Positions 52,770-61,367 of a DNA stretch of 64,000 nt are shown piece after piece; the stretch's first letter is position 1; the number at the start of each line of letters is the position of its first letter. A program made the position numbers and the translations under genes. The stretch lies in contig NZ_CP114205.1 of the NCBI RefSeq assembly GCF_027497495.1, positions 7,874,001 through 7,938,000 on the forward strand. Reading direction: 5' to 3'. This DNA is from Streptomyces tubercidicus (lineage in GTDB: Bacteria; Actinomycetota; Actinomycetes; Streptomycetales; Streptomycetaceae). Below the pieces are notes generated by a model that saw nothing but the letters and a program-made list of their open reading frames with translations, ran no database searches and was not told the origin of the DNA.

Positions 52770-53150
52770 GTGAAGGTGACGATTTCGCCGCGGTTTTCCG
52801 AAGTCGATGTGCTCGGTCATGTCACCAACTCCGCGGTACCGGTCTGGTTCGAGCACGGGCGGTTGCCGATTTTCCGGCTGTTCAGCAAGGAAGCGAATAT
52901 GCGCGACCTTGCGCTCATTCTGCGCCGGTACGAGATCGACTTCACCCGGCAGATCTTCGCGTCCGTCGACGTCGTGATCGAGACGAAGGTGGCGAAAATC
53001 GGCAACACCTCGATTGCTATCGAGCAGATCGCCACACAGGATGGCGTCGAGGCCGCCCGCGGTACCTGCATCATGGTCCACTTCGATTACCAAAGGGGAA
53101 CCACCACCAGTATTCCGGACCACCTGCGAGCTGAACTGAGTGCGCTGTAG
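52770..53150 (+). CDS. Hotdog-fold acyl-CoA thioesterase (YbgC/FadM-like)
   Basis: 126 residues from a GTG with GGGGAG upstream. The 4HBT active-site helix is SEVDVLGHVTNSAVPVWFEH (D-x2-GHxxN), and strands ETKVAKIGNTSIAIEQIATQ complete the fold. It hydrolyses acyl-CoA or acyl-ACP thioesters. GC content and codon use are lower than in neighbouring genes, as in the next two genes. It leads a three-gene operon with an acyl-CoA dehydrogenase (44-bp gap) and a DMT exporter. Confidence 0.85.
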   Translation: MKVTISPRFSEVDVLGHVTNSAVPVWFEHGRLPIFRLFSKEANMRDLALILRRYEIDFTRQIFASVDVVIETKVAKIGNTSIAIEQIATQDGVEAARGTCIMVHFDYQRGTTTSIPDHLRAELSAL

Positions 53151-53194
53151 CGCCTGAAGCACGTTGCCAGTTGAGATGGGACTATTCCTTGAGT

Positions 53195-54724
53195 ATGTTG
53201 CGTCATCCGTTGGTTGACCTTGATTCGTCCGAGTTCCTTGATAATTTTCGGCGCAGTATCGACGAGTTCGACAGCGCCCGACTGCCGCATGAGCCGCTTT
53301 CCAGGGAAAGCCTGCGGAAGCTGGTCGACTTAGGCATCTACTTACCGGCCATCCCGCGCGAGTACGGCGGACGGGAAAGCCATCAGGAGATGTGTGAGGT
53401 CATCGAGGTGATGTCCGAGCGCAATCTGCCGATGGGCATGTACACGATGATCGTGACGGTTCTCTTCCTTCGCAACGTCGCGGCCTGCGGTGATGACGCG
53501 CTGAAGGCAGAGGTCTTTGAAGACTTCGCCAAGAACCCCGTCATCGGCGGTCTCGCCTTCACCGAACCGGGGAGCGGTTCGAACCTCGCGCGTATGCAGA
53601 CCACCTACCACGACGACGGTGACACCTACCGGATTACCGGAACCAAGCACTGGCAGGCGTTCAGTGAGCAGGCGGACTGGTGGATCATCTGCGCCAAGCA
53701 TCCCGAGCGGAAGGAGTTCGCCTACTTCGCCCACAAGCGATCAGACGGCGGATTCGTGACCACCGAGGTCTACGACAGCCTGGGGCTGAAGAACCTCGGA
53801 TACGGACTCAACACCCTGGACCTGCGGGTGCCCCGCCATTACCGGCTCGCCAAGGCGAGGGAGGGCCTGGGCGATGCGGCCGAGATTCTGTGCGCGTCCC
53901 GGTTCAGCAAGGCCGCCATGGCCAGCGGTTTCCTGCGTCGGTTGAGCAGAGAGGCGCTGCGTCAGGTCAGTACACGGAAGATCGGTGACGGCACCCTGCA
54001 CGACATCGGCTATGTGCGGTACAAGGTCGATCGCATCAAACAGAACTATGTCGTGTGCAACGCGCTCTACCGGCATCTGATGCTGGCGGAGGACTACAAC
54101 ACAGACATGGAAGACAGTATGTTCGCCTCACTGGCGACCAAGGTGCTGGCTTCCGAATTCATGCTGGAATCTGCCCTCGACTACCAGCAACTGTGCGGCG
54201 GTGAAGGGTACCGGAAGGGCGCGCCCGACAACATCGCTGCCTACGCGCTGCTCGATGCACGCGTCTACACCGTTTTTGATGGCACGAATGACCTGCTGTG
54301 CCAGCATCTGGCTCATCTGTTCCTGCGTCAGTTCCAGCAGTCCGGGCTTCGATCGCCGCTGGAGTTCATCGGCCGGTTCGGATACCTGGAAGATGCGTTC
54401 CTCCACCTCACCGACATCAACCTCAGCCATATCGCCGATGCACCGTCGCAGGACAAGGTGGTGATCCTGGGGCGCATTCTGTCCAGAGTTTATGGCATCA
54501 GCATGCTGCAGAGTTCGTCCCGATCGGCTGCGCCCAGCCCGCGGCTCGCCGTGGACGACGCCGACTACCCGAAGGCCATCGCGGTGTTGAAGAACGAGAT
54601 CGTCGGCCTGGTGAATGAGTACGAGCTTGCCGGGCGGCTCGCCGGCACGCCGGCAGTATCGGGTGCGCTGCGTGCGCACACCGCCATGATTCCTTTTGAC
54701 TCGAAGGTGGGAATGCGCCAGTGA
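53195..54724 (+). CDS. Acyl-CoA dehydrogenase family protein
   Basis: 509 residues, longer than the usual 380-400 because of an extended C-terminal region (about 400-509). The FAD/acyl motifs are GGLAFTEPGSGSNLARMQTT and YRITGTKHWQAFSEQADWWI; the C-terminal flavin helix region is LCGGEGYRKGAPDNIAAYAL with VYTVFDGTNDLL. The start is set at the ATG 53195; in-frame TTG codons at 53171 and 53189 are alternatives. It would introduce a double bond into an acyl thioester or accept a related substrate. Its lower GC is shared with the operon neighbours. GTGA overlaps the next start. Confidence 0.82.
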   Translation: MLRHPLVDLDSSEFLDNFRRSIDEFDSARLPHEPLSRESLRKLVDLGIYLPAIPREYGGRESHQEMCEVIEVMSERNLPMGMYTMIVTVLFLRNVAACGDDALKAEVFEDFAKNPVIGGLAFTEPGSGSNLARMQTTYHDDGDTYRITGTKHWQAFSEQADWWIICAKHPERKEFAYFAHKRSDGGFVTTEVYDSLGLKNLGYGLNTLDLRVPRHYRLAKAREGLGDAAEILCASRFSKAAMASGFLRRLSREALRQVSTRKIGDGTLHDIGYVRYKVDRIKQNYVVCNALYRHLMLAEDYNTDMEDSMFASLATKVLASEFMLESALDYQQLCGGEGYRKGAPDNIAAYALLDARVYTVFDGTNDLLCQHLAHLFLRQFQQSGLRSPLEFIGRFGYLEDAFLHLTDINLSHIADAPSQDKVVILGRILSRVYGISMLQSSSRSAAPSPRLAVDDADYPKAIAVLKNEIVGLVNEYELAGRLAGTPAVSGALRAHTAMIPFDSKVGMRQ

Positions 54725-55671
54725 CCCGCGAGACCAAGAACCTCAAGGTTTCGCTCATCGCGTTGACGTTCGTGATCCTCTACGGATCAGGTTTCGTGGG
54801 AGGTCGATACGGCCTGCCCTATGCGGAGCCCTTCTATTACCTGGCCATTCGGTTCGGCCTGACCGCGGTCATCTTGCTCGCCCTGATCCTGTGCCTGAGG
54901 GTCGCCTGGCCGCGTTCGGGCTATGTCCACCTCATCGTCAGCGGCATCCTGCTCCAGGGGGTGTTCTCCGCCGGGGTGTTCTACGCGCTCTCTCACGGCA
55001 TGACCCCCGCGGTCTCGGCGCTGATCATCGCGCTGCAGCCCCTTCTGGTGTGGCTGATGGTCTCCGTCGTGACCGCGCGAAAGGTCCGGCTGCTGTCAGT
55101 GCTGGCGCTGATCGGCGGGCTGGTCGGTGTCGGCATCACGGTGTTCCGGGGCCTGGAGTCGTCGTCCGGGCTCACCCCGACCAATGTCGCCTTCGGTTTC
55201 CTCGGCCTGGTGGGGGTGGCCACCGGCCAGTTCTACTACCAGTTGAAGAACCCCGGCGCACACCTGTTGATCAATGGGTTCGTGCAGTCCGGCTCGTCGG
55301 CCGTCGTCATGCTCGTCGGCGGACTGGTCTTTGAGCAGGGCGTCATCCGGTGGACACCGGAGCTGCTGTTCTCGGAACTGTGGATGTCGGTCGGGGTGTC
55401 GATCGGTGCGCTCAGCCTGCTGTTCGTCCTGATGCGTTCGGAGAGCGCGGATCGGGTGGCGTCGTATTTCTACGGCGTCCCCATCGCCGCGGGGCTGATC
55501 GCCTGGCCCGTACTGGGCCAGCGGCCGACCGTCTCGGAGATCATCGGGTTCGCCGTCATCATGGTCTCGATCATTGTGTTCAACCGCAGTAGCAGACCAC
55601 CTCGCCCTCGCGCCGAACGGGTTCCCGAGGTGTCGGTCGACGACTCCGTGCCGGCGGCGGAGCGCGCCTGA
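54721..55671 (+). CDS. EamA/DMT-family transporter
   Basis: 316 residues with ten hydrophobic helices in two EamA repeats (LIALTFVILYGSGFVGGRYG opening; AVSALIIALQPLLVWLMVSV closing the first repeat; YFYGVPIAAGLIAWPVLGQR in the second). A polar tail of about 30 residues (RPPRPRAERVPEVSVDDS) follows. DMT proteins export small metabolites or amino acids. The GTGA overlap with the acyl-CoA dehydrogenase gene indicates co-translation, so it may export the product of that pathway. Confidence 0.87.
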   Translation: MTRETKNLKVSLIALTFVILYGSGFVGGRYGLPYAEPFYYLAIRFGLTAVILLALILCLRVAWPRSGYVHLIVSGILLQGVFSAGVFYALSHGMTPAVSALIIALQPLLVWLMVSVVTARKVRLLSVLALIGGLVGVGITVFRGLESSSGLTPTNVAFGFLGLVGVATGQFYYQLKNPGAHLLINGFVQSGSSAVVMLVGGLVFEQGVIRWTPELLFSELWMSVGVSIGALSLLFVLMRSESADRVASYFYGVPIAAGLIAWPVLGQRPTVSEIIGFAVIMVSIIVFNRSSRPPRPRAERVPEVSVDDSVPAAERA

Positions 55672-55808
55672 GCGGAGTCGGTCAGTGCCGGGTGGTGTCG
55701 TTCGGTTCGGTGATGTCGGCGCACGTGGTGGCTACGGCCGGTCGTCAGTCTGACCGGCCGGGCGCCCACCCGGTGAGCAAGTGAGACCCCGACGGTCCCC
55801 GATGGGCG

Positions 55809-56360
55809 TCAACGTCGCGCGTGGCGGATCTTCAACCGTCCGAACCCCATGGTCCCGGAGATCCGTATCGTCGGTCCACCGGCGTGGGAGCGGCGCTGCA
55901 CCTTGTAGCGGGTGTCCTTCCACCCGGTGTGCAGCTCCTCGACGTCGACGGTCGCATCGCGAGGAACCGTGATCTTCGCCCTGCCGGTGCCGAGTTGCAG
56001 CTCGATGTCGATCACCGGATGCTCGATGACCGCCCGGGACAGATCCAGGTGCACCCTTCCGTACGCGGACGCGACCTTGAGGACCCGAGGCACCCGCCAT
56101 GCGCCGCGCCGCTTGATCCGTCCGCCCTGGGCGGCAATCGTGGACGTCGTGCCCGCACCCTCCTCCAGGGGTTCCGGGAGCGAGGCCAGAGCCGCCACGA
56201 GCTCGCTGTGCGTCTTGGCGGTGAGCACCTGGTTGAGGAGTTCGTCCATCTCCTCATGCGAGAGGTGTTCTTCGGCGTATGCCTCCTGCAGACGCTGCAC
56301 GGCCGCGTCGCGGTCGTCTTCGCTGATACGTGCAGAGAGGTCTTCCGGCAGAGGGGTCAC
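55809..56360 (-). CDS. DUF1707 (SHOCT-like) domain protein
   Basis: 183 residues. The DUF1707 domain is at the N-terminus (RISEDDRDAAVQRLQEAYAE, HLSHEEMDELLNQVLTAKTH, SELVAALASLP). The C-terminal half (about 95-183) is a beta-helix-like LiaF-type repeat (VIDIELQLGTGRAKITVPRD, VDVEELHTGWKDTRYK). It has no membrane segment, unlike many DUF1707 proteins. Function unknown; LiaF-like C-termini often bind or sense cell-envelope components. Transcribed alone. Confidence 0.82.
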   Translation of the reverse strand: MTPLPEDLSARISEDDRDAAVQRLQEAYAEEHLSHEEMDELLNQVLTAKTHSELVAALASLPEPLEEGAGTTSTIAAQGGRIKRRGAWRVPRVLKVASAYGRVHLDLSRAVIEHPVIDIELQLGTGRAKITVPRDATVDVEELHTGWKDTRYKVQRRSHAGGPTIRISGTMGFGRLKIRHARR

Positions 56361-56510
56361 CGTCTCACTCTAGTGCCGTGTCCGGGGACAGGTGCCAGGC
56401 GAACCCGTCAATGTCCGTAACCGGCAAGGCATTTGAGCGTAAGGGCGGCCGCCGCAGAGTTCCTCCTGTGATGAGCCGCGCGGAGATGTCCAGCACGTCT
56501 GCCCGGAGGC

Positions 56511-57056
56511 TCAGTGCGCAGCGGGTGCTCGGCGGTCGTAAACGGCGGCCGCCACCGTCAGAGCAGTACCGGCGACGATCGGTGCGATCATCGCGGGGAA
56601 CAGCCAGCCGGGAATATCTCGTTCCGGCACGGAATGCCACATGACTGCGCAGGCGATCAGGAACGAAATGCCGATGCAGGCGTTCAGCGCCAACAACGCA
56701 CGGGCGACCCAGAGAGCAGAGACGCGCGTGCGCGGCCGGTTGAACGACGCCCTCACCAGCGCATTGCCGAATGGTGCGGCGCCGTCCGGCAGCTCGGCGC
56801 TCGGAGTTACCCGCAGAGTCAGCTCCGCACAGGCGGTCAGCAGGACAGTGACCCCGATGTACAGGAAGACGAACCCGAGGGCGCTACCAACAGACCGGTT
56901 CGTCCAGGCGTCCACCCCCTCGCTGCCGATGTGCTCCGGTATCCGGCTCGGCAGATGCGGATAGCGAACGATGCCCCAGACGAGCAAACCAGTCAGGAGA
57001 GCGGCGTTGGGGAGGAGCCACAGTCGTACGCGAGATGACAGGACCATGCGGCCCAT
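56511..57056 (-). CDS. DUF1648-like integral membrane protein
   Basis: 181 residues with four to five hydrophobic segments (WLLPNAALLTGLLVWGIV; GSALGFVFLYIGVTVLLTAC; ALLALNACIGISFLIACAVM; FPAMIAPIVAGTALTVAAAV). The early RYPHLPSRIPEHIGSEGVDA is the DUF1648 pattern (P..IP.H....G..D). Function unknown; related proteins are predicted membrane components of regulatory systems. Confidence 0.78.
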   Translation of the reverse strand: MGRMVLSSRVRLWLLPNAALLTGLLVWGIVRYPHLPSRIPEHIGSEGVDAWTNRSVGSALGFVFLYIGVTVLLTACAELTLRVTPSAELPDGAAPFGNALVRASFNRPRTRVSALWVARALLALNACIGISFLIACAVMWHSVPERDIPGWLFPAMIAPIVAGTALTVAAAVYDRRAPAAH

Positions 57057-57482
57057 TGTCCGACGAAGACGCGAAGGGCGCGTGGAATTTTACGGTTTTG
57101 GCCGGCCCGGGCGCGAGGTGGGGAACCGTCTCGATACGACGGTCCGACCCGAGGTCCGCCCCCTTCGCTTACCATCTCCTCAGCGGAGCCTGAAGGACAT
57201 GACAAGGCGCTGGGTGCCGCCACACAGAGCGTCCACCACATCACCCCCCGGACTTCGTCAGACTCACGGAAGCGTGGGCCCGCCCGGCTGTGGTCGGCCT
57301 TCGATGAGTGGATGAAGAGTGGACGAAATCCGGGGGAGATCTGCGCAGTGATGCGGAACACTTCGGGCCGGCGATGAGTTTTGCCCGGCGTGCCGGTCTC
57401 TACCGGCGTCACCACACACGTCCATGCCGGCGGCCCCTGGCTGCGAGGCGACTGCTCACAGGAACCCCAGCGAGGTACTGCC
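57057..57482. other. Intergenic region before the second DHA2 exporter
   Basis: No gene recognised. The stretch carries the divergent promoters of the DUF1648-like gene and the exporter. No clear palindrome was seen, and the overlapping long minus-strand frame is a mirror of the exporter gene. Confidence 0.45.
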
Positions 57483-58997
57483 ATGTCAGCTGAGATATCA
57501 GAACGACCTGCCCTGCCGGCGGGCCGCACACCGACGGTGGTGCGGCTGCTGGTACTGGCCACCTTCGTGGTGATCCTCAACGAGACCATCATGATCAACG
57601 CGATTCCGCGCCTGATGGAATCGTTGCGCATCACCGAGCAGGCGGCGCAGTGGGTATCCACCGCGTTCATGCTCACCATGGCCGTCGTGATTCCGATCAC
57701 CGGCTGGTTCCTGCAGCGGGTCACCACTCGCCAGGCGTATGCGATAGCGATGGGCGTGTTCCTCGCGGGGACCGTCCTGTCAGCCGTCGCGCCGTCCTTC
57801 GAGGTGCTGCTGCTGGGCCGGGTCGTGCAGGCCGCAGGTACCGCCGTGATGATGCCCCTGCTGATGACCACGTTGATGATCGTCGTGCCCGAGCATGACC
57901 GCGGCCGGGTGATGGGCAACGTCACCCTGGCGATCTCGGTGGCGCCCGCGCTCGGACCTGCGGTGTCCGGGCTGATCCTGCAGGCCGGCTCCTGGCGGCT
58001 GCTGTTCGTGGTCGTCGTGCCGATCGCGGCTCTGGTGACCGTGTTCGGGCTGCGCAAGCTGGAAAACATCAGCGACCCGCAGGTCAGCTCCATCGACTGG
58101 CTCAGCGTCGGCATGGCGGCGCTCGGATTCGGTGGCCTGGTGTACGGCCTGAGCCGCTTCGGCGAGAGCGACGGCGCGGTCGGGCTTGCCATCGGCATCG
58201 TGATCGCCGGAGTCGCGGCCATCGCGGTATTCGTGATCCGCCAGCTCAAACTGCAACGCAATGGTGCGCCTCTGATGGACCTGCGCACCCTGGGACACCG
58301 CACCTACTCCTTGTCCTTGGTCCTCATGTCCATCGGGTTCCTGGCGATGCTCGGGGCGATGATCCTGCTGCCGCTCTACCTGCAGAACCTGCGCGGACTC
58401 AGCCCACTGCAGACCGGTCTGCTGGTCATGCCGGGCGGTCTGGGCATGGGCCTGCTGGGGCCGATCGTCGGAAAGGTCTTCGACCGGTTCGGTAGTCGGC
58501 CGCTGGTGCTGCCCGGCTCGATCGGCATGGTGCTCGCCCTCGGCGGGTTCACCCAGGTCTCCACGACGATGCCGTACTGGCAGGTGCTGGGACTGCACGC
58601 GCTGCTGATGGTGAGCCTGGCAGCGACGTTCACCCCGGTCTTCACGCTCGGCATGGGCGGACTTCCCCCGCACCTGTACTCACACGGCAGCTCGATGCTC
58701 GGGACGATGCAGCAAGTCGCCGCGGCGTTCGGAACCGCGCTGGTGGTGACCGTGATGTCCGCGCGCACCAGCCACCTGGTCGCCGACGGTGTCGCCGCCG
58801 TGCCTGCACAGGTGAGCGGGATGAAGCTGGCCTTTGGCATCACGGCCGTCCTCGCCCTGGTGACGATCGTCGTCGCGGCGAAGCTGCCGCACCGGGCCCC
58901 GGACGCCGACGCCCAGGACCACGGCGGCGCCGACGCGGACCCGCCCGCCGGTGAGCACCCCGACCAAGGTGAGCCGGTCACTGCCAAACAGAGCTGA
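57483..58997 (+). CDS. DHA2-family MFS multidrug exporter
   Basis: 504 residues and 14 predicted membrane helices. Family marks: LATFVVILNETIMINAIPRL in TM1 (DHA2 sequence with E in place of D), WVSTAFMLTMAVVIPITGWF, LLLGRVVQAAGTAVMMPLL (motif C region) and AISVAPALGPAVSGLILQAG. The start is the ATG at 57483 with GCGAGG upstream; the frame extends further up without homology. A charged tail (ADAQDHGGADADPPAGE) ends the protein. It resembles LfrA/EmrB-type pumps. No regulator gene is adjacent, so control is unknown. Confidence 0.9.
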   Translation: MSAEISERPALPAGRTPTVVRLLVLATFVVILNETIMINAIPRLMESLRITEQAAQWVSTAFMLTMAVVIPITGWFLQRVTTRQAYAIAMGVFLAGTVLSAVAPSFEVLLLGRVVQAAGTAVMMPLLMTTLMIVVPEHDRGRVMGNVTLAISVAPALGPAVSGLILQAGSWRLLFVVVVPIAALVTVFGLRKLENISDPQVSSIDWLSVGMAALGFGGLVYGLSRFGESDGAVGLAIGIVIAGVAAIAVFVIRQLKLQRNGAPLMDLRTLGHRTYSLSLVLMSIGFLAMLGAMILLPLYLQNLRGLSPLQTGLLVMPGGLGMGLLGPIVGKVFDRFGSRPLVLPGSIGMVLALGGFTQVSTTMPYWQVLGLHALLMVSLAATFTPVFTLGMGGLPPHLYSHGSSMLGTMQQVAAAFGTALVVTVMSARTSHLVADGVAAVPAQVSGMKLAFGITAVLALVTIVVAAKLPHRAPDADAQDHGGADADPPAGEHPDQGEPVTAKQS

Positions 58998-59075
58998 CCG
59001 GTACGGACGTGGTCAGACGGCGTCGCTGACCACCGGCGGGGCAGGGCTCCACCACCGACTGCGGCTCGCTGGGGC

Positions 59076-59099
59076 CCCCGGGCCAGGCCAGGCCCGGGG
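59076..59099. terminator. Bidirectional terminator between exporter and protease genes
   Basis: CCCCGGGCC and GGCCCGGGG form a perfect 9-bp stem with a 6-base loop, between convergent stops at 58997 and 59117. Confidence 0.65.
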
Positions 59100-59116
59100 T
59101 CTCCGCGCTGCTCCGG

Positions 59117-60057
59117 TCAGCCGTGCTGGGCCTGGGACTGTGTCTGGGCCCGGTCGTACACCTTCTTGGCCGTGGCTCCCAGCAGTTCTCCCTGCATCTC
59201 GGTCGGAGTCAGGGAGTCCAGTGCGCTGTTGACCGAGACCAGGACGCCCTTGCCGGTGGTGGCGTTGAAGTCGGCGAGCCATGGGCCGCCGCTGGAGCCG
59301 CCGGTCATATCGCAGGGGATGGCCTGCACCCCGCTCTTCTCCTTCGCCGTACCGACGCAGCGCAGCAGCTCCTCGCCGAGCTGCGGACGGGTGGCGGGGT
59401 AGCCGAAGGCGGAGACGGTGCCGCCTACGGGGCGGTTGAAGGCGATGTCCTGGCCGCCGACGACGTCGGTGAGCCTGCGGCCGTTCTTGTCGGCGTCGAC
59501 GACCAGCGTGGACACGTCGTTGGTGGAGTCCGTCTCCCAGCTGCGCGGGGTCACGGCATCGCGTACCGCGAACGCGCCGTAGGGCATCTTGCCCTTGCTG
59601 TAGCCGGGGACGAACACCATCAAGATGTTGGTGTTGCCGGGAGAGGAACCCCTGCGCACACAGTGGGCCGCGGTCATCACGGCGGACCGGTTGGCGCTTT
59701 TCACGGCAGTGGCCGTGCACCAGGTATCGGCACCGTTCGCATTGACGAAGAAGAGCCGCCCGACGGTCTTCATCGTCGTGCCCTTCCACGGCTTGGACTT
59801 CGGTCCGGTCGGACCGAGATCCACGGACTTGCCGACGGCCTTCACACGGGCGGGCGTCCAGTAGGCGAGGGCTTCCTGGCGCTCCTTGGCGGTGTACGGC
59901 AGGACGGAGACCGGGTCGGCCGAGGCGGCACGTGCCTGGTCAGCCACCGCCGTCGCCGGGCCCTGGGCCGCGAGGGCGAGGGCCGTACCGGCCACGGCGA
60001 GCCCCATGGCCCGGCTACGGCGGCGCCGGATCATGGAAGTAGATGTCTCGGACATAG
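59117..60057 (-). CDS. Secreted trypsin/V8-like serine protease
   Basis: About 313 residues from the ATG at 60057, with GAGGAGA upstream; longer starts add a stretch without homology. The signal peptide MIRRRRSRAMGLAVAGTALAL ends near AVADQARA. The catalytic triad is visible as MTAAHCV (His), NDVSTLVVD (Asp) and CDMTGGSSGGPW (Ser in the GxSGGP motif). Cys residues near WCTATAV and TAAHC can form the fold's disulfide. The enzyme is an exported endopeptidase of the V8/streptogrisin-like group; its substrate is unknown. Confidence 0.88.
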
Positions 60058-60207
60058 CGGATGTCTCCTCGGCTGGTGCAGTCAGCGGACAGTGGCTGTC
60101 GGTGCGCTGTGCAAGAGACAAGGACTCGCCCGTTCGGTTGCGTTGTCGACGATCTGTGACTCAAATGCGTGGATACGGGACGAGTGGCGCGAACGGTGCC
60201 GTGAGAC

Positions 60208-60414
60208 TCATCCGCATCCGCCGGAAGGGCCCGGGAGCTCCCGGGAACGCCCCCACCCGCGGAAGTCGAAGGCGAGGACGCCGCGATCGGGCAGCCGCTT
60301 CACGACCCGCTCCCACGTACGGGCCGAGCCTCCCCAGTAGTGCAGAAACACCAACGTCGGCCCCTCGCCGGGCTGATGGCCGTAGACGGGAAGGTTCTGG
60401 TTCTCGTGCGACAT
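60208..60414 (-). pseudogene. Alpha/beta hydrolase N-terminal fragment
   Basis: From the ATG at 60414 the frame gives only 68 codons: MSHENQNLPVYGHQPGEG, then LVFLHYWGGSARTWERVVKR (oxyanion region) and VLAFDFRGWGRS, ending within an unrelated GC-rich tail at 60208. The nucleophile, acid and His of the fold are absent and no downstream continuation was found in any frame. It is a truncated gene, paired with the decayed AraC at 60420. Confidence 0.7.
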
Positions 60415-60419
60415 GCTGA

Positions 60420-60677
60420 CTCCTTGGACGGACCCAGCGCAGGGACTTCTACGTCCTGGCCATCGTCCGGGCCGGGCACGGCTCCGCGGTCCTCGACTTC
60501 CGCGCACACGCCCTCGCCGAAAGGACCGTGGTACTCATCGCGCCTCCTTGCCCACGACCGCCTCCGGCCACACGCTGCGCCGAGCGCCTGGGCTTCACCG
60601 ACGCATCCAACTTCTCGGCCTTCTTCCTACGCGAGACCGGGCAACGCCCTGGAGCCTGGCAGGCAACCCAGCCCTGA
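60420..60677 (+). pseudogene. AraC-family regulator remnant (middle deleted in frame)
   Basis: One frame joins an AraC cupin N-terminal strand (RDFYVLAIVRAGHGSAVLDF, RAHALAERTVVLIAP) directly to the last helix-turn-helix of the family (CAERLGFTDASNFSAFFLRE, TGQRPGAWQ), ending at TGA 60675-60677. The middle 200 or so residues are missing but the frame is preserved. No start codon with a ribosome site is present; the frame opens after a TGA at 60417. The head overlaps the hydrolase fragment promoter. Confidence 0.65.
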
Positions 60678-60728
60678 CCGACCGGAACGCCACGGGGACC
60701 GCGCCCAGCAGCTTCCACCGGCCGTGAC

Positions 60729-61367
60729 TCAGCGCACGGTTCCGTCCCACTGCCAGTCCGCGCGCCGGGGCAGGCCCGGAAGCGGGATGCGGCCCGTACA
60801 CCACAGCAGAGCGTCGGACGGGGTGTGCCCGGCCGGAGCGTCGGGGAAGAGGCGGGCGAGGACGGCGGTGCTGAGGTCGTCGGGCGGGGTCCACGTCAGG
60901 CCGAGGGCGCGGGTGATGTCGTAGGTGTGGACGGCCAGTTCGGTGATCCCCATGGCGGCGAAACCGGTGGCGTCGGAGTGACCCCAGGGGTGCCAGGCGC
61001 GTGCTTCGGCAGTCGTGTCGCGGACGGTGGAAGTGAGGAGGGACGCGGCGATGCGGAGGCCGTCCAGGCAGGCGGGGACGGGGGCCTGGGGGTCGAGTGA
61101 GGCGAAGAGCGTGATGTAACGGTCGTCGGGGCGGGCAATGAGCAGGCCGGTGTAGCCCATCAGACCGAGGGCGAGATGGTCGAGGGTCTGGCGGCAGGTC
61201 CAGTCGAGGGAGTGAGCGGGGTGTGACCAGTCTTGGTCGGCTCCCTTGAGGAGGGCAGCCAGACAGTCGTCGGTGGCGGCGGCCAGCAGGTCCGTCCATG
61301 GCGCGGTGGTAGCGGGAGCCGTCGGGGCCGGCGCGAGATGAGTGGTAGCCGGTGGTGTCACGGTCAT
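60729..61367 (-). CDS. DinB/maleylpyruvate isomerase-like metal-binding protein (TIGR03086-like)
   Basis: 212 residues. The N-terminal four-helix bundle has WTCRQTLDHLALGLMGYTGL with the first His (LDHL), and a second cluster HPWGHSDATGFAAMGITELA plus VHTYDITRALGL supplies further metal ligands. This is the mycothiol-dependent isomerase/DinB fold common in actinobacteria. The chemistry is unknown. Its ATG overlaps the stop of the imine reductase-like gene (TGA, start 61367), so the two genes are co-translated. Confidence 0.82.
   Translation of the reverse strand: MTVTPPATTHLAPAPTAPATTAPWTDLLAAATDDCLAALLKGADQDWSHPAHSLDWTCRQTLDHLALGLMGYTGLLIARPDDRYITLFASLDPQAPVPACLDGLRIAASLLTSTVRDTTAEARAWHPWGHSDATGFAAMGITELAVHTYDITRALGLTWTPPDDLSTAVLARLFPDAPAGHTPSDALLWCTGRIPLPGLPRRADWQWDGTVR

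Noticed and set aside
56993-58303. Minus-strand open frame of 436 codons
   Set aside because: Antisense to the DHA2 exporter and its leader; low-complexity Ser/Thr/Arg-rich translation with no domain.
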